A stretch of DNA of 5,676 nt. Origin: Candidatus Bathyarchaeota archaeon (GTDB taxonomy: Archaea; Thermoproteota; Bathyarchaeia; Bathyarchaeales; DTEX01). The notes beneath the pieces were generated by a model, which was not told where the DNA came from, made no database searches, and saw only the letters and a program-made list of their open reading frames with translations. Of this stretch, positions 1 to 4,022 are shown piece after piece. The stretch spans positions 1 to 5,676 of the forward strand of contig JAGGUU010000058.1 of the NCBI GenBank assembly GCA_021158305.1, given 5' to 3'. The translations under genes and the position numbers were made by a program. Positions within the stretch are counted from its first letter, which is position 1; each line of letters opens with the position of its first letter.

Positions 1-233
1 GCATAGATAGCCTAGACAAGGCGGTCTCATTTCTGAAAGTACAGCATAATGTAAAATTTATCTGGAAAACATATGGTGACCATGACCTTATAGCGGTCAT
101 CTTCTGCGACAAAGAAACAGTTGGAGAGTGCATACACAATTTTAAGAAAGCCCTAGAAAAACTCGGAGTGTCATCCAGCAAATACGACATTTCCGTGAGC
201 ATATCTTGGGAAAAGATGGATCTATCTCCCTAA
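1..233 (+). CDS. Lrp/AsnC-family transcriptional regulator, C-terminal part (5' truncated)
   Basis: The open frame enters at the window edge (first full codon at base 3) and ends at TAA 231-233, leaving 76 residues. The segment KFIWKTYGDHDLIAVIF matches the ligand-binding (RAM) domain of Lrp/AsnC proteins, whose hallmark is a beta strand followed by a G-x-x-D-L turn and a second strand. A helix follows (about residues 36-52, TVGECIHNFKKALEKLGV), then a final strand near SISWEKMDLSP. These proteins bind DNA as dimers or octamers through an N-terminal winged helix, which would lie upstream of the window, and sense amino acids or other small molecules with this domain. The fragment alone does not tell which ligand or targets it has. 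The next several hundred bases hold no intact gene, so it looks like the last gene of its unit. The family call rests on pattern recognition of one domain. Confidence 0.7.
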   Translation, partial: IDSLDKAVSFLKVQHNVKFIWKTYGDHDLIAVIFCDKETVGECIHNFKKALEKLGVSSSKYDISVSISWEKMDLSP

Positions 234-316
234 AAAGAGAAGAGTTGAGGATCACAAATTCCTAGGGAAGACCGCAGAGAGTCACACAGCGCGCTCATGG
301 ATCTGGAGTCTATAAA

Positions 317-445
317 TCAACAGAATTTGAAGGTTTCCCTCTTTCCTAAATCTATTCCTAAAGGCGCAAAAACTACGAGCTGCATTCTTACAATTACCTG
401 TCTATCGTTCATCTTGTTTTCTTCTTCAATAATACGAATCCTCAT
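317..445 (-). CDS. Small ORF of 42 residues, possible MoaD/ThiS-like N-terminal remnant
   Basis: ATG at 445-443 to TGA at 319-317. The second half, VIVRMQLVVFAPLGIDLGKRE, loosely resembles the first strand and loop of beta-grasp sulfur carriers of the MoaD/ThiS type, which often read like VKVRLFAPLRELAGKRE. The frame stops right after this, where a complete sulfur carrier (about 80-90 residues, ending in Gly-Gly) would continue. No convincing continuation or terminal Gly-Gly is seen in the other frames. It could therefore be the N-terminal stub of a broken gene, a very small real protein, or chance. A TATA-like stretch lies at 456-465, but it is only about 16 bases from the ATG, closer than usual. 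The function is not established. Confidence 0.25.
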   Translation of the reverse strand: MRIRIIEEENKMNDRQVIVRMQLVVFAPLGIDLGKRETFKFC

Positions 446-594
446 ATGATGTTGAAAATATATATGCACCGTCTAAATGTTTCATGCTCAAACATAACCT
501 CAAGGTTCTTGCGAAACCGCGAGAAGAAAAGGGAATCGGATCCCTAGAAACATTGTTGTAATTACATATCTCCTAGATCCTTCCAGCAAAAATT

Positions 595-752
595 CTATCC
601 ATCATAAAATTTATTCTCGAGCAGCTGAGAGTAGAAGAAGATATGAAAATCTAATAATGATTTAAAGTCTTCTTCACTAATTGCTTTCTGAAATATCAGT
701 TGATGAATTACATACTCGTTTGTTGGGAAAATGAATCTTTAATGTGCTCCAT
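595..752 (-). pseudogene. Possible frameshifted small gene, unrecognised, helical
   Basis: A minus-strand ATG (752-750) begins MEHIKDSFSQQTSM and stops at 710-708. In the adjacent frame, an open stretch from 738 to the stop at 597-595 reads coherently: EYVIHQLIFQKAISEEDF, then KSLLDFHIFFYSQLLENK and FYDG. It looks like amphipathic helical protein, with acidic and basic residues alternating with hydrophobic ones. Joining the two with a single frameshift between about 738 and 717 would give a protein of about 50 residues. A TATA-like box (778-787) sits about 31 bases upstream of the ATG, which fits a short-leader archaeal transcript. I do not recognise the family. Other readings are a decayed fragment of a longer gene, or chance in AT-rich DNA. 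Confidence 0.3.
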
Positions 753-789
753 ACTACGGTTATGGCATAACCATCCAAATATATATACG
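708..789 (-). promoter_or_regulatory. Putative promoter with TATA box next to a palindrome
   Basis: Read on the minus strand, an AT-only box (TATATATTT, about 778-787) is followed by the perfect inverted repeat GGTTATG-g-CATAACC at 758-772 (entered separately) and then by an ATG at 752. The box centre lies about 31 bases before the ATG, compatible with an archaeal TATA element about 26 bases before the transcription start. A palindrome between box and start is where an archaeal repressor would block polymerase. The interval given here covers the box down to the end of the short first frame. Confidence 0.3.
758..772. repeat. Perfect 15-base palindrome (possible operator)
   Basis: Seven bases, GGTTATG, one central base, then CATAACC, the exact reverse complement. 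It lies just 3' (on the minus strand) of the TATA-like box at 778-787 and before the ATG at 752. An arm length of seven fits a dimeric winged-helix regulator such as an Lrp/AsnC protein, and one such gene ends at 233. That link is only inference. By chance, a 7-base inverted repeat with a short centre is uncommon but not rare over several kilobases. Confidence 0.35.
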
Positions 790-847
790 TTAAAAATTAG
801 TGAATTCTATCATTTGAATCAAAAGCAGTTTTCATTCCTGAACTCTA

Positions 848-913
848 CTAAACGTCTAACTCAGCATTGAAAGACTGCGTCGTTTCCGACATCTCTTTCG
901 GCTCCGCGTTCAT
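848..913 (-). CDS. Very short ORF (21 residues) with well-placed TATA box, unrecognised
   Basis: ATG at 913-911 to TAG at 850-848. The product, MNAEPKEMSETTQSFNAELD followed by V, is acidic and polar and shows no known motif. What argues for it is the promoter-like element: on the minus strand TTAAATA (about 938-944) is centred about 28 bases ahead of the ATG, the geometry of a leaderless archaeal mRNA. It may be the surviving start of a decayed gene, since a second in-frame stop follows directly, or a tiny peptide gene. The length alone gives no statistical support. Confidence 0.22.
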   Translation of the reverse strand: MNAEPKEMSETTQSFNAELDV

Positions 914-936
914 GCTTGACAGAAAACAGAAACAGT

Positions 937-945
937 GTATTTAAG
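937..945 (-). promoter_or_regulatory. TATA-like box ahead of the ATG at 913
   Basis: On the minus strand the sequence reads CCTTAAATAC, close to the archaeal TATA consensus. Its centre is about 28 bases upstream of the ATG at 913, as expected for a leaderless transcript. The same bases read on the plus strand (TATTTAAGG) could also face the luciferase-like pseudogene beginning at 1041, although that would imply a leader of some 70 bases. Confidence 0.35.
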
Positions 946-1040
946 GAATATCTATAGGGAGTGGCAGGAAACGAGGAGAAATGAACATCCATTAAAAGGC
1001 TTATCACTCGGATGTGTTGAATTCTGCGAAGTTGATATGT

Positions 1041-1617
1041 ATGGTTGATTCTTTAAGGTTTGGAGTTAACATACCCATGACATTTAGGGATAGCTACCCT
1101 AAACTGCCTCGTATAGCTCAGCTATGCGATTCGCAAGGATCCGAATTCGTTCTGGCTACCTGAACATTTCTTCGTCAGCCTCGGACTTCAATGCTTATCT
1201 TGAGGCTTGGATTACGAGACAGCTCCGGGGCCGTTACGAAACGTTTAAGATTCGGCAATATCGTGCTTCGCAACCCTTACAGATACCCTCCGATTCTAGC
1301 TAGGGATGGCGGCTACATTCGATGCTATAATTGGCGGTAGGCTCGATTTTGGTATAGGAGCCGTTTGGAAGGGGGATGAGTACGTAGCTTATGGCGTAGA
1401 TTTTCCAAAGGCTGGTGTTCGAATAAACTAGCTGAGAGAGGCTGTTGTAATAATTAGAAGATGTGGACTGAGGATAAACTAAGCTATGAGGGAAAATATT
1501 ACAAGATAAAAAACGCCATATGGAGCCTAAGATTCAAACCCGCCGATGTAAAGAAGGAGGATTATGTGAAGAATCGCATAGTAGGTATGCCGGAGGAGCA
1601 CATGAAGAGAATCCCTT
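1041..1617 (+). pseudogene. Decayed luciferase-like (LLM, F420-dependent-type) oxidoreductase
   Basis: Joining frames gives an unmistakable luciferase-like monooxygenase-fold protein of the F420-dependent oxidoreductase type. Segment A (1041-1151) reads MVDSLRFGVNIPMTFRD and on to GSEFV. B (1153-1179) reads WLPEHFFVS. C (1181-1216) reads SDFNAYLEAWIT. D (1230-1304) reads AVTKRLRFGNIVLRNPYRY then PPILAR. E (1306-1458) reads MAATFDAIIGGRLDFGIGA then VWKGDEYVAYGVDFPKAGVR. F (1461-1617) reads MWTEDKLSYEGKYYKIKNAI. The frame changes at about 1152, 1180, 1217-1229, 1305 and 1459. An in-frame TAG lies at 1429-1431 inside segment E. After KNAIW the sequence jumps to RFKPADVKKEDYVKNRIV, material from near the C-terminus, so roughly the central hundred residues, including the usual PPIWIGG region, are deleted. 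The tail after MKRI is missing and replaced by the end of the convergent regulator gene. Intact relatives are TIM barrels of about 300 residues that use F420 or flavin. The flanking genes are intact, so sequencing error is an unlikely cause. Confidence 0.9.
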
Positions 1618-2719
1618 ATTGTGAAATTTTTCTTACAATTTTTGTGTTTTTGCAGAGAGCTTTATTGATGGATATTTCCGCTATTTGTGATCCCAGTTCA
1701 GCTATTCTCCTAGCGCTCCAGATTAAGAAGCTTATTTGTGTGATCATGCATGGATCTATTGGTTCTTTACCTTTGAAATATTTGCTTACAGAGAAGGATT
1801 TTCTATGTAAATAAGCGTGAGAACATATTCTTTTCTGCAGTTCCTCCTCTTTCTTTTGAATTCTGCTATAAGTTTCTATAACTTCATTTGCTAGATTGAT
1901 ATCGTTAGAGAAGAAGCTAGCTATAGCCTTGTGGCAAATACCATAAGAACTTTTGCTAAGCTCGAGAATTTCATTTAATAGTTGTGTTCCAATTCTTCCA
2001 CGATTCTCCCCTAACTCGATGGTTTTTAAAGCAAATTTATTAGCCCACTCCGCAATAAGATTTAAAAAGTGAGTGATGAGCTGATACCATAAAACTTGCA
2101 CGGGATCTTCCATCTTCATTGTTTTAATCATGCTCTTATCTTTCTGGCATATGTTTAATAGGCGTGTAATTATCCAAAACATCGTGTCTGCTTCTTGTTT
2201 TCTATATATGGCATCTTCTGCAAGGCTAGTATCCGACTCCAAAAAGGCATCTATAGCCTCCTTATATATGGTGGAGGCAATTATGTAAAGTCTTCTAACT
2301 AATGTATGAATAGGAAACCTAGCTGCATCTATAAAGCATTCTATTATTACCTGATTATGTGTTTCTTCCATTATGCCTATTCCTATAAGATCGCGAGTAA
2401 GTTTTCTAATGGCATCTATTTGTTCCTTCTTCAGACGAGTTTTTGAAGACACTTTAATCACATAATAGTCGAGAACATAAATTCCCGCCAGAATCCTACG
2501 TAGCAGATTGGGGTCTTCGCAGAGATCCGCATCTATTTCAGCTACAGGAGGTTTCTTTTCAATGGTTTGCTTAGATACTATTAGCCTTAAACTTCCATCA
2601 TCCTCCTGATTAAGGAAAACTAGGTCTCCCTGTTTTAAGCCTACCTTTTTTACCCATTTACTGGGGAGGGAAACAACTAGAGTGGAACTGCCTACACGTT
2701 GAACCTTTCTGGATTCCAT
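1616..2719 (-). CDS. AbrB-PhoU phosphate-uptake-type transcriptional regulator
   Basis: A 367-residue protein. Residues 1-50 form a SpoVT/AbrB-type swapped-hairpin DNA-binding domain: RKVQRVGSSTLVVSLPSKWV, then GLKQGDLVFL and a DGSLRLIV strand. Residues about 125-360 are long helices of the PhoU type, with two three-helix repeats (about 135-235 and 245-355) ending in SARRIAELGSQIAEISINKA, the usual last helix of the family. PhoU proteins respond to phosphate supply through phosphate transporters. The archaeal AbrB-fused forms are annotated as phosphate uptake regulators, but no phosphate transporter gene is visible here, so its true target is open. The start at 2719 is supported by GGGTG at 2731-2727 and by placing the AbrB domain at residue 1. 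An ATG four bases upstream is in another frame. The gene is divergent from the GcvH-NuoE-NuoF operon across 145 AT-rich bases and could control it. Its last dozen residues (CKNTKIVRKISQ) lie where the pseudogene's lost 3' end joins, so they may be a recent extension. Confidence 0.85.
   Translation of the reverse strand: MESRKVQRVGSSTLVVSLPSKWVKKVGLKQGDLVFLNQEDDGSLRLIVSKQTIEKKPPVAEIDADLCEDPNLLRRILAGIYVLDYYVIKVSSKTRLKKEQIDAIRKLTRDLIGIGIMEETHNQVIIECFIDAARFPIHTLVRRLYIIASTIYKEAIDAFLESDTSLAEDAIYRKQEADTMFWIITRLLNICQKDKSMIKTMKMEDPVQVLWYQLITHFLNLIAEWANKFALKTIELGENRGRIGTQLLNEILELSKSSYGICHKAIASFFSNDINLANEVIETYSRIQKKEEELQKRICSHAYLHRKSFSVSKYFKGKEPIDPCMITQISFLIWSARRIAELGSQIAEISINKALCKNTKIVRKISQ
1627..1651 (+). 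terminator. Clustered T-runs, possible archaeal-type terminator for plus-strand transcription
   Basis: Three runs of five T (1627-1631, 1639-1643, 1647-1651) occur just past the end of the luciferase-like pseudogene. Archaeal RNA polymerase stops at short oligo-T tracts on the non-template strand. The runs also encode Lys/Asn codons at the C-terminus of the minus-strand regulator, so they may be there for coding reasons only. Confidence 0.25.
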
Positions 2720-2864
2720 GCATACACACCCTAAACCATTTATTGTTTTTACTTGAATATATATGTATTTTCTTTAAAATACTTAAAGTTTTTACATTTT
2801 TTACTTTTATATATACATTAATAGTTTAATAGCATAAAGTATTTACTTATATGCATTACCTTGT
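2720..2864. promoter_or_regulatory. AT-rich divergent promoter region
   Basis: A 145-base spacer between the AbrB-PhoU gene (leftward) and the GcvH-like gene (rightward), made almost wholly of A and T. For the leftward gene, an AATATATATG-type box at about 2756-2765 lies about 40 bases before the ATG at 2719, implying a leader of about 16 bases that carries the GGGTG ribosome site. For the rightward operon, TTTATATATA at 2807-2816 is the strongest TATA candidate, and TTATATGC at about 2848-2854 is a second, about 29 bases before the third candidate ATG (2880). No clear operator repeat stands out in this low-complexity sequence. Confidence 0.6.
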
Positions 2865-3413
2865 ATGATGGTGGTAAAAATGTTGGAAAAAACGTCCGGA
2901 TTAAGTCTGGGAATGGAGGATGAAGAAGACGAATACGTAGTTCAATGTGAGGGAAGAGAGATCCACATTAAAAAAGATAGATACTACACTAGGAAACACA
3001 TGTGGGCTAAAAAGATCTCTGATCGGAACTTTAGGATAGGAATTACAGATTATGCTCAAAAATTCCTTAAAGAAGTATCTCTTGTGGAGATTTCTAAGAA
3101 TGTAACTGTGGGTAATAGAGTTGAAGCTGATGAGATTTTTGGCACGGTTTATGGAAAACTCTATGCAAATCTGGACCTTATGAGGTGTGAATGCGTAGCC
3201 TTCGATCTTGCAGCTCCTATGAGCGGTGAAATTGCAGAAATAAACGGCGAGGTGATGGATAATCCGCAGATAATAAATGCAAGTCCCTACGAAAAAGGCT
3301 GGATAGTAATTATCGTCATAGATCCTGAAAGTGATCTTGATGATTTAATCACCCCTTTAAAATACAGGAAAATGCTTGAAAGAAAGGAAGAGAGTCCCTT
3401 CAGGATTGTCTGA
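2865..3413 (+). CDS. GcvH-like protein lacking the lipoyl lysine
   Basis: A 182-residue protein with the H-protein signature. After a charged N-terminal extension of about 40 residues come YYTRKHMWAKK (family: Y-x-x-x-H-x-W), FRIGITDYAQKFLKEVSLVE, VTVGNRVEADEIFGTV, PMSGEIAEINGEVMDNPQII and NASPYEKGWIVIIVI. Each matches a block of glycine-cleavage H protein, a barrel that normally carries lipoate on a lysine in an ESVKA motif eight residues before the proline of P-x-S-G-E. Here that position is Cys110, in LMRCECVAFDLAAP, and the segment between FG and PMSGE is about 11 residues longer than usual. The only lysine nearby is Lys98. Ordinary lipoylation, and so glycine cleavage, is therefore unlikely. 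No gcvT or gcvP is visible. It opens an operon with NuoE 27 bases downstream, suggesting a role with that electron-transfer module. Starts at 2865, 2868 or 2880 are possible; GGTGGT at 2870-2875 favours 2880. Sure of the fold, unsure of the function. Confidence 0.85.
   Translation: MMVVKMLEKTSGLSLGMEDEEDEYVVQCEGREIHIKKDRYYTRKHMWAKKISDRNFRIGITDYAQKFLKEVSLVEISKNVTVGNRVEADEIFGTVYGKLYANLDLMRCECVAFDLAAPMSGEIAEINGEVMDNPQIINASPYEKGWIVIIVIDPESDLDDLITPLKYRKMLERKEESPFRIV
2870..2875 (+). promoter_or_regulatory. Possible ribosome binding site favouring the ATG at 2880
   Basis: GGTGGT lies four bases before the third in-frame ATG (2880-2882) of the GcvH-like gene. Nothing comparable precedes the first two ATGs (2865, 2868). 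If it is used, the protein begins MLEKTSG and is 177 residues long. The spacing is rather short, so the call is tentative. Confidence 0.4.
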
Positions 3414-3430
3414 GGACAATAATAAGATAG

Positions 3431-3436
3431 GGATGA
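3431..3436 (+). promoter_or_regulatory. Ribosome binding site of the NuoE-like gene
   Basis: The purine-rich GGATGA sits four bases before ATG 3441, in the 27-base gap after the GcvH-like stop codon. There is no TATA-like box in the gap, so the gene is probably read from the same mRNA as its upstream neighbour. Confidence 0.45.
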
Positions 3437-3440
3437 AAGA

Positions 3441-4022
3441 ATGCATAAATCTGCCACAACGCTTCTCGCTTCTTCTAATATTCCTTCAAAAAACGAAGTT
3501 TATTTATTTGTCTCAAAGATCACATCCAAAAGCTCTCGAAATAATCTAATAAAAATATTACAAGCTGTTCAAAATAGATATGGATATTTGCCAGAGGCGG
3601 GATTGAAAGCAATATCACAATTCATGAACATTCCATTAAGTAGAGTGTATGGAGTAGCTACATTTTATCATCAGTTTAAGTTAGAGCCTCCTGGAAGATA
3701 TGTGATCCTTGTATGTATGGGAACGGCATGCCACGCAAAGGGAAATATGAATAACTATGAGTTTCTTCGACTTCTGCTCGGTTTAGACTCTAATAAGCAT
3801 ACAACCGAGGATGGCATGTTTAGTCTTGAGTCAGCTAGATGTTTCGGTTGTTGCAGCTTAGCGCCAGTGATTATGATTATGAGTAGCGATGGCTCTTATA
3901 AACGACTTTATGGGCATGTAACTCCCATGCTACTAAAGAAAATCATCAATGAGTATAGGGTAAAAGTTTTGAAAGAGGTGACGATTCATGTTGGTCATAC
4001 CAAAAGAAATTTTGTACGGTAA
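3441..4022 (+). CDS. nuoE: NuoE-like [2Fe-2S] subunit (HndA/HydC-type) of an NAD(P)H-linked oxidoreductase
   Basis: 193 residues. About residues 33-82 form the helical N-terminal part (LIKILQAVQNRYGYLPEAGL, then SRVYGVATFYHQF), typical of the 24-kDa/NuoE family. A thioredoxin-like ferredoxin domain follows, with the four [2Fe-2S] ligands all present: Cys92 and Cys97 in VCMGTACHAKG, and Cys134 and Cys138 in ARCFGCCSLAPV. The spacing is as in bacterial NuoE. The cluster passes electrons to or from the flavin of NuoF in complex I, NAD-dependent formate dehydrogenases and bifurcating hydrogenases. With no membrane subunits in view and a HydB/HndC-type NuoF next to it, a soluble enzyme is more likely than complex I. 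The last 35 bases overlap the start of nuoF, implying coupled translation. The C-terminal tail of about 20 residues after INEYR is encoded largely in and near that overlap. Confidence 0.9.
   Translation: MHKSATTLLASSNIPSKNEVYLFVSKITSKSSRNNLIKILQAVQNRYGYLPEAGLKAISQFMNIPLSRVYGVATFYHQFKLEPPGRYVILVCMGTACHAKGNMNNYEFLRLLLGLDSNKHTTEDGMFSLESARCFGCCSLAPVIMIMSSDGSYKRLYGHVTPMLLKKIINEYRVKVLKEVTIHVGHTKRNFVR
3975..3981 (+). promoter_or_regulatory. Strong ribosome binding site of nuoF inside nuoE
   Basis: GAGGTGA, a near-ideal archaeal Shine-Dalgarno sequence, lies six bases before ATG 3988 and within the nuoE coding sequence. It fixes the nuoF start and shows that the two genes overlap by 35 bases. Confidence 0.75.

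Larger units (their letters stand above)
234..1040. other. Gene-poor region with small or decayed reading frames
   Basis: No reading frame of normal gene length is present on either strand in these roughly 800 bases. I see no tRNA or rRNA signature, no CRISPR-like repeat spacing and no insertion-sequence ends. On the minus strand there are three short coding-like segments (317-445, 595-752, 848-913), TATA-like boxes at about 456-465, 778-787 and 937-945, and a palindrome at 758-772. Because the next feature downstream is an obviously decayed gene, the simplest reading is that this is a decaying stretch of chromosome. Very small genes cannot be excluded. Confidence 0.6.

Noticed and set aside
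500..602. Minus-strand open stretch of about 34 codons reading LLEGSRRYVITTMFLGIRF
   Set aside because: It has no start codon at a sensible place, no promoter signal and no recognised motif. It may be decayed coding sequence but cannot be told from chance.
981..995. GAGGAGAA ribosome-site-like motif followed by ATG at 981
   Set aside because: The frame stops after four codons (TAA 993-995). It is in frame with the pseudogene start at 1041, but the residues between do not resemble the N-terminus of that family.
1411..1431. GGTGTTCGAATAAACTAG, similar to a tRNA T-loop (GTTCGAAT)
   Set aside because: No cloverleaf or acceptor stem can be built around it. In frame it encodes the AGVRI block of the luciferase-like pseudogene.
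1461..1814. Open frame of 117 codons on the plus strand starting MWTEDKLSYEGKYY
   Set aside because: Only bases to about 1617 are genuine (the last segment of the luciferase-like pseudogene). The rest is antisense to the AbrB-PhoU coding region, and the start ATG is an internal methionine of the family.
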